From: Mesostigma viride | Lineage: Eukaryota > Streptophyta > Mesostigmatophyceae > Mesostigmatales > Mesostigmataceae | DNA length: 64,000 nt | Assembly (NCBI GenBank): GCA_009746045.1 | Contig: RPFO01000189.1 | Coordinates: 890,248 to 954,247 of the forward strand | Direction: 5' to 3' | In this document: positions 40,586 through 53,072 of the stretch, piece by piece | Position numbering within the stretch: position 1 is the first letter of the stretch | Layout: every line of letters starts with the position of its first letter | Translations under genes and position numbers: made by a program | Notes under the pieces: model-generated | Told to the model about the DNA's origin: nothing | Database searches by the model: none | Seen by the model: the letters and a program-made list of their open reading frames with translations, nothing else

Positions 40586-40850
40586 CTGCAGTAACAAAAA
40601 GAAATTCACGGACTTTTTTTAGATTAGCAGGGGTCACTCCGCGAAATGACCCCACCTTCTTCGCAGATACAAAAGAATCTCATTTGCGAAGCAAATAAAG
40701 AGAAAGTCAAACTTCATGAAATTTTGGGTAGCTCTGCGGCGCGACCCTTGCGAAGTTACACACAAGTTTTAAGGCCTTTTCGTATGGAACTGAGAAGAGG
40801 TCGCGCTGCAGCGCGACCAAGATTTGCATCATTGGAAATCATTATTGTTT
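40586..40850. other. Intron/5' flank with three palindrome copies
   Basis: GGGGTCACTCCGCGAAATGACCCC at 40630-40653, GTAGCTCTGCGGCGCGACCC at about 40729, and GGTCGCGCTGCAGCGCGACC at about 40798. Read on the minus strand, the first lies about 45 nt upstream of the acceptor TTACTGCAG, the same layout as in the introns at 54.5-55.1 kb. Confidence 0.7.
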
Positions 40851-41036
40851 AATTATGTAGCTGAAATATGGAAAGTATTTATTGGTATTTACATAGTTTT
40901 GATTAGTATTTAGTACAATTTCTATTTCAATCATTATTGTTAAGATAGAAGAAATATAAACTGGACAGACTAGCTATCTCTAATACTAAATATTTTCTAC
41001 TCATTCTATGTAAAAAAGAGTGATGTCCATAAATAT
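40851..41036. other. AT-rich spacer
   Basis: About 75% A+T with TATTTAGTA-like words; nothing recognisable. Confidence 0.5.
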
Positions 41037-41201
41037 ATGTTCATGTCCCACGTAGCTCCCACAAAAACCAGCATCTTCATTAAAACAATAAGTGGAAGCA
41101 TACATGTGACACTAATTGACATGCTCGGAGGCACGCCGTTCAAGGCCCTTCATGAAGTACGTTGCCCTAGAGGCAACCAAGACAAGGGTGGGTGGGTGGG
41201 G

Positions 41202-41620
41202 AGCAAAGAAAGAGGCCGACAAAACCAGCCAGAGCGGCTTTTAGTCGCAAAACCTCCCTTATCCCTAGCTAACTGACGTCATTAAACCCTTATGTTCAGT
41301 GGATGCTAGTAAGACGCTAACCGTACAGACCGGGGGTAGAATATCCCGAATCTGCACGGCTAGTATTAAATAATGCGTAGGTTGTTCTTTTCAGGGGCAC
41401 TGCACCTCACGCCCCGTTCCGCCCGGGTATAATCAACCCAAGCGCGGAACGCACATTTTATTTAATTCATTTTTCAACCATGCACTATATTGCATCTACT
41501 AATCACAAAAGCTCTAGCCAAACAGCTACGAGTAAACACTACGACCTATAAGCCGCTCATCCAGCGGCCTCTTGTTCCCGCATTCACGTATAGAAGAAAC
41601 TCCGTTCAAAGAACCCCGAT
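41202..41620. repeat. Long direct repeat, left (copy 2)
   Basis: Starts GAGCAAAGAAAGAGGCCGAC and ends CGTTCAAAGAACCCC; matches 42585-43005. Confidence 0.9.
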
Positions 41621-42584
41621 TCATGTCCCACGTAGCTCCCACAAAAACCAGCATCTTCATTAAAACAATAAGTGGAAGCATACATGTGACACTAATTGAC
41701 ATGCCCGGAGGCACGCCGTTCAAGGCCCTTCATGAAGTACGTTGCCCAATCACCCCCGCCCTGGCTTTCCCTTGAAGCCGCACTCCACCTTGCTCGTTGT
41801 CACAAGTGACCGCCCTGCCGCAAAACGGGAGCCCCCCCACATCGGGAGGCGTGTGCCCGGCGGCTGTGGATGCATGGCCAGGCCCAAAAAGGCCCAGCGC
41901 ATTTGCACTGCGATTGCGCACGGCCAGCCTATCATGACCCCTCTCGGGGCCCCGAGTCGGTACCGCTATGGCCGTCTCCCCATAGACCCGGGGTGCTTCG
42001 AGAAAAAACGTGGACCTAGCCCAGGCCCCGCCAGCCCGGATGCCCGAGGCCACAGCCCCAGGCACCTGGCTGAACGAGAGTCCGTTCAGCCAAGACCGCT
42101 TTCCCCCCCGAGGCTTCTATGCGTGGGGAAAAAATTTCTAGCTTAGGCGCTTTTCCCATCGCCGTCCCCAGCCCCAACCACCCCCCCCTCGGCGGAAGGC
42201 AATTGCAAAGTTTGCTGGCCAGCAGCAATTTCCGAAGAAAAAGCCGCAGGCCGCGGACCGAGACACGGGTCGCCAGTGCCAGCCATCCGGCTCCAACCCG
42301 GGGTGCAAGCATCCCCAGGTACGGAGCACCAGCTCGCGCACTGGGCCGACCAAGCGACAGTTGAGCACCTGTCACGGCATCCGGCCCACCAAAGACCCCA
42401 AGCTGGGGAAAAGGTGCGGACCGGAGGTAATCATTTTCTTTTCTTTTAGTTAACCGGGCGAGGAACTACGCCTGGCCGGTTAACAACTGGAAGTCTCACC
42501 ACTGGCCAAGTGGCCAGTGCAACCAGTGCTTTTGGGATTTTGCTCCGCAGCACCCATAGCTGCGGCTGCCGCCGCAACGACAAC

Positions 42585-43005
42585 GAGCAAAGAAAGAGGC
42601 CGACAAAACCAGCCAGAGCGGCTTTTAGTCGCAAAACCTCCCTTATCCCTAGCTAACTGACGTCATTAAACCCTTATGTTCAGTGGATGCTAGTAAGACG
42701 CTAACCGTACAGACCGGGGGTAGAATATCCCGAATCTGCACGGCTAGTATTAAATAATGCGTACTAGGTTGTTCTTTTCAGGGGCACTGCACCTCACGCC
42801 CCGTTCCGCCCGGGTATAATCAACCCAAGCGCGGAACGCACATTTTATTTAATTCATTTTTCAACCATGCACTATATTGCATCTACTAATCACAAAAGCT
42901 CTAGCCAAACAGCTACGAGTAAACACTACGACCTATAAGCCGCTCATCCAGCGGCCTCTTGTTCCCGCATTCACGTATAGAAGAAACTCCGTTCAAAGAA
43001 CCCCA
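42585..43005. repeat. Long direct repeat, right (copy 2)
   Basis: Matches 41202-41620 apart from the 4-bp indel. It abuts AT-rich DNA on the right. Confidence 0.9.
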
Positions 43006-44049
43006 ATTATATTGTCATAGAATTTTATCTATATTTTAAATTTGTATTCATGGCATTAATCTATCTAGTACTAGTCATATATATAAAAAACTAGTACAGT
43101 AAGTTAGCAGTAAATAGGAAAATATATTTAACAAATATTAGAAAGAACATATATCATATTCATAACAATAATCATAATAATAAGCATATGGACAGCAGAA
43201 AGTTTAAATATATTGGCTAGCATGTTAGTATATATGCCCATACATTTACTATACCCGATTCATTAATATATTTATTTGTATACCCCAAAAGTTCTGCATT
43301 CGAAATTTTTGCCATACCACGTGGCAGTAGGCACGTCGCTTTGCAGAGTGACGACTGGTGGAAATATGACAGATGATCTCTCAGACGACGTGCAAAAAAG
43401 CACCGGGCTCACGCTAGAATCGAACCGCGGACGTAGTTATCCACAGCAGCATGGTGACGCCCGAATCCAAACATTCCGATTGCCGCGTCAAATTGTGTGC
43501 GTGTTGTTCCTTTTTATACCTGCGGGACCGTGAAGACCAACGCTTGGATTACGTCACATTGTGAGTCGTCCAATCCGCATGCGCGGTTTGTCAATAAGAA
43601 TAATCTAGACCCGCGTTTCGCCTCGTTGGCCGAATGGCGAGCATGCCACGTTTTCCGTCCTGAACGCCGGTTACGCTGGGCCGTTGACAGGGGTCGCTCC
43701 ACGGACGATCGGTCACAACAGCTGTTGGGCTTCGAAAACCGCACCACCACTGCTGCCGCCATAGCTGTTTTCTGTAATAATCATCGCTGCCTGAAGATGG
43801 TGAGACAAATGACGCCTCAACTCGCCGCCCTGATAAAGAAGGTGCATCAACAGCGCAGTCTTTTTCAATGTCGAGCTTGATGTTTGTTGCTATGCCTTCA
43901 AATGGTCAGGTTAGTTTATAGCTAGCCCAATTCTAATCGTGGTCCTGTTCAATGCCGTTTTTCCCCCTTCCTGATTTATGCGTGCAGGTAAATGTGCAAC
44001 GAACCCCTACTTACTCGCGCGAGCAGGGTGGCGTCTATGATGCCCTTTT
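43006..44049. other. AT-rich, then unassigned DNA
   Basis: 43006-43300 is very AT-rich. GTCGCTTTGCAGAGTGACGA at about 43335 is another degenerate palindrome copy. A GGTTCGATTCT B-box-like string on the minus strand near 43415 is not part of a foldable tRNA. A frame at 43497-43880 has no recognisable feature. Confidence 0.45.
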
Positions 44050-44661
44050 GTAGTCCTCAGCCAGCGATATGGCTTGTTTTTTCGTGTTGGTCCTCAGCCC
44101 GCGACATGACTTCTTTTTTCTGGTTGGTTCTCGGCCAGCGATATGCCTTCTTTTTAAGGGTTGGTCCTCAGCCAGCGACATGGCTTCTTTTTTCGTGTTG
44201 GTCCTCAGCCAGCGATATGCCTTCTTTTTTAGGGTTGGTCCTCAGCCAGCAATATGTTTTCTTTTTTCGTGTTGGTCCTCAGCCAGCGATATGCCTTCTT
44301 TTTAAGGGTTGGTCCTCAGCGAGCGACCAGAGTATTTTTTCGTATTGGTCCTCTGCCAGCTAAATGTTTTCTTTTTTCGTGTTGGTCCTCAGCCAGCTAA
44401 ATGTTTTCTTTTTTCGTGTTGGTCCTCAGCCAGCGATATGTTTTCTTTTTTCGTGTTGGTCCTCAGCCAGCGATATGTTTTCTTTTTTCGTGTTGGTCCT
44501 CAGCCAGCGATATGGCTTCTTTTTTCGTGTTGGTCCTCAGCCAGCGATATGTTTTATTTTTTCGTGTTGGTCCTCAGCCAGCAATATGTTTTCTTTTTTC
44601 GTGTTGGTCCTCAGCCAGCGATATGGCTTCTTTTTTCGTGTTGGTCCTCAGCCAGCGATAT
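44050..44661. repeat. 37-bp tandem array
   Basis: About 16 copies of a unit containing GTTGGTCCTCAGCCAGCGAT and ATG[GT][CT]TTCTTTTTTC. The copies near 44150 and 44300 have AAGGGTTGG in place of CGTGTTGG. It runs directly into the next array. Confidence 0.92.
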
Positions 44662-47600
44662 GTCCACCATCCATGCATGCCAGCACCCCACCACCATCAT
44701 CCATGCATGCCAGCCACCCACCACCACCATCATCCATGCATGCCAGCACCCCACCACCATCATCCATGCGTGCCAGCCACCCACCACCATCATCCATGCA
44801 TGCCAGCCACCCACCACCATCATCCATGCATGCCAGCACCCCACCACCACCATCCATGCGTGCCAGCCACCCACCACCACCATCCATGCATGCCAGCACC
44901 CCACCACCACCATCCATGCATGCCAGCACCCCACCACCACCATCCATGCGTGCCAGCCACCCACCACCACCATCCATGCATGCCAGCACCCCACCACCAC
45001 CATCCATGCATGCCAGCACCCCACCACCATCATCCATGCATGCCAGCACCCCACCACCACCATCCATGCGTGCCAGCCACCCACCACCACCATCCATGCG
45101 TGCCAGCCACCCACCACCACCATCATCGATGCATGCCAGCACCCCACCACCACCATCCATGCGTGCCAGCCACCCACCACCACCATCCATGCATGCCAGC
45201 CACCCACCACCATCATCCATGCATGCCAGCACCCCACCACCACCATCCATGCGTGCCAGCCACCCACCACCATCATCCATGCATGTCAGCCACCCACCAC
45301 CATCATCCATGCATGCCAGCACCCCACCACCACCATCCATGCGTGCCAGCCACCCACCACCACCATCCATGCGTGCCAGCCACCCACCACCACCATCCAT
45401 GCGTGCCAGCACCCCAACACCATCATCCATGCGTGCCAGCCACCCACCACCACCATCATCGATGCATGCCAGCACCCCACCACCATCATCCATGCATGCC
45501 AGCACCCCACCACCATCATCCATGCATGCCAGCCACCCACCACCATCATCCATGCATGCCAGCCACCCACCACCACCATCCATGCGTGCCAGCCACCCAC
45601 CACCACCATCCATGCGTGCCAGCACCCCACCACCACCATCCATGCATGCCAGCACCCCACCACCACCATCCATGCGTGCCAGCCACCCACCACCATCATC
45701 CATGCGTGCCAGCCACCCACCACCATCATCCATGCATGCCAGCACCCCACCACCATCATCCATGCATGCCAGCACCCCACCACCACCATCCATGCATGCC
45801 AGCACCCCACCACCATCATCCATGCATGCCAGCCACCCACCACCATCATCCATGCGTGCCAGCCACCCACCACCATCATCCATGCATGCCAGCACCCCAC
45901 CACCATCATCCATGCATGCCAGCACCCCACCACCATCATCCATGCATGCCAGCCACCCACCACCATCATCCATGCATGCCAGCACCCCACCACCACCATC
46001 CATGCGTGCCAGCCACCCACCACCATCATCCATGCATGCCAGCACCCCACCACCACCATCCATGCGTGCCAGCCACCCACCACCATCATCCATGCATGCC
46101 AGCACCCCACCACCACCATCCATGCGTGCCAGCCACCCACCACCATCATCCATGCATGCCAGCACCCCACCACCATCATCCATGCATGCCAGCACCCCAC
46201 CACCACCATCCATGCGTGCCAGCACCCCACCACCATCATCCATGCATGCCAGCCACCCACCACCATCATCCATGCGTGCCAGCCACCCACCACCATCATC
46301 CATGCATGCCAGCACCCCACCACCATCATCCATGCATGCCAGCACCCCACCACCATCATCCATGCGTGCCAGCCACCCACCACCATCATCCATGCATGCC
46401 AGCACCCCACCACCACCATCCATGCGTGCCAGCCACCCACCACCATCATCCATGCGTGCCAGCCACCCACCACCATCATCCATGCATGCCAGCACCCCAC
46501 CACCATCATCCATGCATGCCAGCACCCCACCACCACCATCCATGCATGCCAGCCACCCACCACCACCATCCATGCATGCCAGCCACCCACCACCACCATC
46601 CATGCATGCCAGCACCCCACCACCACCATCCATGCGTGCCAGCCACCCACCACCATCATCCATGCATGCCAGCACCCCACCACCACCATCCATGCATGCC
46701 AGCACCCCACCACCATCATCCATGCGCGCCAGCCACCCACCACCATCATCCATGCATGCCAGCACCCCACCACCATCATCCATGCATGCCAGCACCCCAC
46801 CACCACCATCCATGCGTGCCAGCCACCCACCACCATCATCCATGCGTGCCAGCCACCCACCACCATCATCCATGCATGCCAGCACCCCACCACCATCATC
46901 CATGCATGCCAGCACCCCACCACCATCATCCATGCATGCCAGCCACCCACCACCATCATCCATGCATGCCAGCACCCCACCACCACCATCCATGCGTGCC
47001 AGCCACCCACCACCATCATCCATGCATGCCAGCACCCCACCACCATCATCCATGCATGCCAGCACCCCACCACCATCATCCATGCATGCCAGCACCCCAC
47101 CACCACCATCATCGATGCATGCCAGCCACCCACCACCATCATCCATGCATGCCAGCACCCCACCACCACCATCCATGCGTGCCAGCCACCCACCACCATC
47201 ATCCATGCATGCCAGCACCCCACCACCACCATCCATGCGTGCCAGCCACCCACCACCATCATCCATGCATGCCAGCACCCCACCACCACCATCCATGCGT
47301 GCCAGCCACCCACCACCATCATCCATGCGTGCCAGCCACCCACCACCATCATCCATGCATGCCAGCCACCCACCACCATCATCCATGCATGCCAGCACCC
47401 CACCACCACCATCCATGCGTGCCAGCCACCCACCACCACCATCCATGCATGCCAGCACCCCACCACCACCATCCATGCATGCCAGCACCCCACCACCACC
47501 ATCCATGCATGCCAGCACCCCACCACCACCATCCATGCGTGCCAGCCACCCACCACCATCATCCATGCGTGCCAGCCACCCACCACCATCATCCATGCAT

Positions 47601-50600
47601 GCCAGCACCCCACCACCACCATCCATGCGTGCCAGCCACCCACCACCACCATCCATGCATGCCAGCACCCCACCACCACCATCCATGCATGCCAGCACCC
47701 CACCACCACCATCCATGCGTGCCAGCCACCCACCACCACCATCCATGCATGCCAGCACCCCACCACCACCATCCATGCATGCCAGCACCCCACCACCATC
47801 ATCCATGCATGCCAGCACCCCACCACCACCATCCATGCGTGCCAGCCACCCACCACCACCATCCATGCGTGCCAGCCACCCACCACCACCATCATCGATG
47901 CATGCCAGCACCCCACCACCACCATCCATGCGTGCCAGCCACCCACCACCACCATCCATGCATGCCAGCCACCCACCACCATCATCCATGCATGCCAGCA
48001 CCCCACCACCACCATCCATGCGTGCCAGCCACCCACCACCATCATCCATGCATGTCAGCCACCCACCACCATCATCCATGCATGCCAGCACCCCACCACC
48101 ACCATCCATGCGTGCCAGCCACCCACCACCACCATCCATGCGTGCCAGCCACCCACCACCACCATCCATGCGTGCCAGCACCCCAACACCATCATCCATG
48201 CGTGCCAGCCACCCACCACCACCATCATCGATGCATGCCAGCACCCCACCACCATCATCCATGCATGCCAGCACCCCACCACCATCATCCATGCATGCCA
48301 GCCACCCACCACCATCATCCATGCATGCCAGCCACCCACCACCACCATCCATGCGTGCCAGCCACCCACCACCACCATCCATGCGTGCCAGCACCCCACC
48401 ACCACCATCCATGCATGCCAGCACCCCACCACCACCATCCATGCGTGCCAGCCACCCACCACCATCATCCATGCGTGCCAGCCACCCACCACCATCATCC
48501 ATGCATGCCAGCACCCCACCACCATCATCCATGCATGCCAGCACCCCACCACCACCATCCATGCATGCCAGCACCCCACCACCATCATCCATGCATGCCA
48601 GCCACCCACCACCATCATCCATGCGTGCCAGCCACCCACCACCATCATCCATGCATGCCAGCACCCCACCACCATCATCCATGCATGCCAGCACCCCACC
48701 ACCATCATCCATGCATGCCAGCCACCCACCACCATCATCCATGCATGCCAGCACCCCACCACCACCATCCATGCGTGCCAGCCACCCACCACCATCATCC
48801 ATGCATGCCAGCACCCCACCACCACCATCCATGCGTGCCAGCCACCCACCACCATCATCCATGCATGCCAGCACCCAACCACCACCATCCATGCGTGCCA
48901 GCCACCCACCACCATCATCCATGCATGCCAGCACCCCACCACCATCATCCATGCATGCCAGCACCCACCACCACCATCCATGCGTGCCAGCACCCCACCA
49001 CCATCATCCATGCATGCCAGCCACCCACCACCATCATCCATGCGTGCCAGCCACCCACCACCATCATCCATGCATGCCAGCACCCCACCACCATCATCCA
49101 TGCATGCCAGCACCCCACCACCATCATCCATGCGTGCCAGCCACCCACCACCATCATCCATGCATGCCAGCACCCCACCACCACCATCCATGCGTGCCAG
49201 CCACCCACCACCATCATCCATGCGTGCCAGCCACCCACCACCATCATCCATGCATGCCAGCACCCCACCACCATCATCCATGCATGCCAGCACCCCACCA
49301 CCACCATCCATGCATGCCAGCCACCCACCACCACCATCCATGCATGCCAGCCACCCACCACCACCATCCATGCATGCCAGCACCCCACCACCACCATCCA
49401 TGCGTGCCAGCCACCCACCACCATCATCCATGCATGCCAGCACCCCACCACCACCATCCATGCGTGCCAGCCACCCACCACCATCATCCATGCGCGCCAG
49501 CCACCCACCACCATCATCCATGCATGCCAGCACCCCACCACCATCATCCATGCATGCCAGCACCCCACCACCACCATCCATGCATGCCAGCCACCCACCA
49601 CCATCATCCATGCGTGCCAGCCACCCACCACCATCATCCATGCATGCCAGCACCCCACCACCATCATCCATGCATGCCAGCACCCCACCACCATCATCCA
49701 TGCATGCCAGCCACCCACCACCATCATCCATGCATGCCAGCACCCCACCACCACCATCCATGCGTGCCAGCCACCCACCACCATCATCCATGCATGCCAG
49801 CCACCCACCACCATCATCCATGCATGCCAGCACCCCACCACCATCATCCATGCATGCCAGCACCCCACCACCATCATCGATGCATGCCAGCACCCCACCA
49901 CCATCATCCATGCATGCCAGCACCCCACCACCACCATCCATGCGTGCCAGCCACCCACCACCATCATCCATGCATGCCAGCACCCCACCACCACCATCCA
50001 TGCGTGCCAGCCACCCACCACCATCATCCATGCATGCCAGCACCCCACCACCACCATCCATGCGTGCCAGCCACCCACCACCATCATCCATGCGTGCCAG
50101 CCACCCACCACCATCATCCATGCATGCCAGCACCCCACCACCATCATCCATGCATGCCAGCACCCCACCACCACCATCCATGCGTGCCAGCCACCCACCA
50201 CCATCATCCATGCGTGCCAGCCGCCCACCCCCATCATCCATGCATGCCAGCACCCCACCACCATCATCCATGCATGCATGCCAGCCACCCACCACCATCA
50301 TCCATGCATGCCAGCACCCCACCACCACCATCCATGCGTGCCAGCCACCCACCACCATCATCCATGCGTGCCAGCCACCCACCACCATCATCCATGCATG
50401 CCAGCACCCCACCACCATCATCCATGCATGCCAGCACCCCACCACCATCATCCATGCATGCCAGCCACCCACCACCATCATCCATGCATGCCAGCACCCC
50501 ACCACCACCATCCATGCGTGCCAGCCACCCACCACCATCATCCATGCATGCCAGCACCCCACCACCACCATCTATGCGTGCCAGCCACCCACCACCATCA

Positions 50601-52321
50601 TCCATGCGTGCCAGCACCCCACCACCACCATCCATGCGTGCCAGCCACCCACCACCATCATCCATGCGTGCCAGCCACCCACCACCATCATCCATGCATG
50701 CCAGCACCCCACCACCATCATCCATGCATGCCAGCACCCCACCACCACCATCCATGCATGCCAGCCACCCACCACCACCATCCATGCATGCCAGCCACCC
50801 ACCACCACCATCCATGCATGCCAGCACCCCACCACCACCATCCATGCGTGCCAGCCACCCACCACCATCATCCATGCATGCCAGCACCCCACCACCACCA
50901 TCCATGCGTGCCAGCCACCCACCACCATCATCCATGCGCGCCAGCCACCCACCACCATCATCCATGCATGCCAGCACCCCACCACCATCATCCATGCATG
51001 CCAGCACCCCACCACCACCATCCATGCGTGCCAGCCACCCACCACCATCATCCATGCGTGCCAGCCACCCACCACCATCATCCATGCATGCCAGCACCCC
51101 ACCACCATCATCCATGCATGCCAGCACCCCACCACCATCATCCATGCATGCCAGCCACCCACCACCATCATCCATGCATGCCAGCACCCCACCACCACCA
51201 TCCATGCGTGCCAGCCACCCACCACCATCATCCATGCATGCCAGCACCCCACCACCACCATCTATGCGTGCCAGCCACCCACCACCATCATCCATGCATG
51301 CCAGCACCCCACCACCACCATCCATGCGTGCCAGCCACCCACCACCATCATCCATGCGTGCCAGCCACCCACCACCATCATCCATGCATGCCAGCACCCC
51401 ACCACCATCATCCATGCATGCCAGCACCCCACCACCACCATCCATGCATGCCAGCCACCCACCACCACCATCCATGCATGCCAGCCACCCACCACCACCA
51501 TCCATGCATGCCAGCACCCCACCACCACCATCCATGCGTGCCAGCCACCCACCACCATCATCCATGCATGCCAGCACCCCACCACCACCATCCATGCGTG
51601 CCAGCCACCCACCACCATCATCCATGCGCGCCAGCACCCCACCACCACCATCCATGCGTGCCAGCACCCCACCACCATCATCCATGCATGCCAGCACCCC
51701 ACCACCACCATCCATGCATGCCAGCCACCCACCACCACCATCCATGCATGCCAGCACCCCACCACCACCACCATCCATGCATGCCAGCACCCCACCACCA
51801 CCATCCATGCGTGCCAGCCACCCACCACCGTCATCCATGCATGCCAGCACCCCACCACCACCATCCATGCGTGCCAGCCACCCACCACCATCATCCATGC
51901 ATGCCAGCACCCCACCACCACCATCCATGCATGCCAGCCACCCACCACCATCATCCATGCATGCCAGCACCCCACCACCACCATCCATGCGTGCCAGCCA
52001 CCCACCACCATCATCCATGCATGCCAGCACCCCACCACCATCATCCATGCGTGCCAGCCACCCACCACCATCATCCATGCATGCCAGCACCCCACCACCA
52101 CCATCCATGCATGCCAGCACCCCACCACCATCATCCATGCATGCCAGCACCCCACCACCACCATCCATGCGTGCCAGCCACCCACCACCACCATCCATGC
52201 GTGCCAGCCACCCACCACCATCATCCATGCATGCCAGCACCCCACCACCACCATCCATGCATGCCAGCCACCCACCACCATCATCCATGCATGCCAGCAC
52301 CCCACCACCACCATCCATGCG
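44662..52321. repeat. 7.66-kb 30-bp minisatellite with higher-order structure
   Basis: About 255 copies of a 30-bp unit, CCATGCATGCCAGCACCCCA plus CCACCACCAT, with three main variable sites: GCATG/GCGTG, CACC/CCAC and CACCAT/CATCAT. Rare 33-bp units add one triplet (CACCACCACCATCATCGATG). Because all units are multiples of three and lack stops, long frames run through all plus frames and several minus frames (HACQHPTTTI, MRASHPPPSS, HHHHPCMPAP and antisense). A rare marker (CACCCCAACACC) recurs at 45411 and 48180, and flanking variant order matches, giving a 2,769-bp higher-order duplication. A frame slip at 48962 marks one boundary. Confidence 0.95.
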
Positions 52322-52358
52322 TGATTTTTTTGGGGAGTGGTCAGTATTGTTTTTGGGT

Positions 52359-52990
52359 AGGGTCGCTCTGCAGAGTGACCCCTACCCTTGCGCAATGTCG
52401 CAGTCTTTGTTTGTGGGGCCGCGCTGCAGAGTGACCCCCTCACAATGCAAATTTCCATTCATTGTTTGTAGGGTCGCGCTGCAGAGTCACCTTTCCAAGA
52501 TACGTTATTCAATAACATTTTGTTTATAGGGTCGCGCTGCAGAGTCACCTTTCCAAGATACGTTATTCAATCACATTTTGGTTATAGGGTCGCGCTGCCG
52601 AGTCACCCTTTCCAAGATACGTTATTTAATCACATTTTGGTTGTAGGGTCGCGCTGCAGAGTCACCCTTTCCAGATAGATACGTTATTCAATCACATTTT
52701 GGTTGTAGGGTCGCGCTGCCGAGTCATCCTTTCCAGATACGTTATTCAATCACATTTTGTTTGTAGGGTCGCGCTGCCGAGTCACCCTTCCATGAAATAT
52801 TATTATACTATATTTTGTTGGTAGGGTCGCGCTGCAGAGTCACCCTTCCTTAACATGGTTCTTATGTCTTATTTTGCGGAAGGGTCTTGCTACAGAATAA
52901 CCCCTTCCCTGACATATGTTACATCTTCGATTTTTTTTAATCCCCAAACCTGAATGGGATTTCATCCTTGTTTCTTCTTAGGGTAGCGCT
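52359..52990. repeat. 59-bp satellite whose core is the 22-bp palindrome
   Basis: About 10 copies of GGGTCGCGCTGCAGAGTCACC plus CTTTCCAAGATACGTTATTC and AATCACATTTTGGTTGTA. The first copy (52359-52382) is nearest the perfect palindrome; later ones have CTGCCGAG; the last (about 52978) reads GGGTAGCGCTGCAGCGCCACC. It ends about 80 bp before the acceptor of the next gene's first recognised exon, so it probably lies in that gene's upstream intron. Confidence 0.9.
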
Positions 52991-53072
52991 GCAGCGCCAC
53001 CCCTCACGCTGATGCGAATTTACACTTTCTTCATCCGACGTTAGTCTATTTGTTTTTCCTTATTTGCCGCAG

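Larger units (their letters stand above)
41037..43005 (+). mobile_element. TRIM-like non-autonomous element (copy 2, opposite orientation)
   Basis: Order: 125-130-bp repeat B (41037-41166), purine-rich spacer (AAGGGTGGGTGGGTGGGGAG), long repeat (about 41202-41620), B again (41622-41746), about 840 bp internal, long repeat (42585-43005). The long repeats differ by a 4-bp indel (GTAGG / GTACTAGG). Homology to the 21-23 kb element on the other strand is visible at the long-repeat end (GAAACTCCGTTCAAAGAACC versus GAAACTCTTTTCAAAGAAAT) and internally (GGGGTGCAAGCATCCCCAGG versus GAGGCGCAAGCATCCCCAGG). No coding capacity. No target duplication seen. Confidence 0.65.

Noticed and set aside
39060-40655. 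Start of the transposase-like protein at 40655
   Set aside because: That frame starts at GTG and runs through a palindrome and a pyrimidine tract ending TTACTGCAG; this is an intron 3' end, so coding resumes at 40585.
43400-43470. tRNA gene on the minus strand (GGTTCGATTCT B-box)
   Set aside because: No pairing acceptor stem or A-box could be fitted around it.
44662-52321. CRISPR array
   Set aside because: Units are contiguous without unique spacers, and the genome is eukaryotic.
44309-52529. Three overlapping plus-strand reading frames of about 2,700 codons each, and long antisense frames
   Set aside because: They follow from a stop-free 30-bp repeat; all three plus frames are open for nearly the whole array, so openness carries no coding information.
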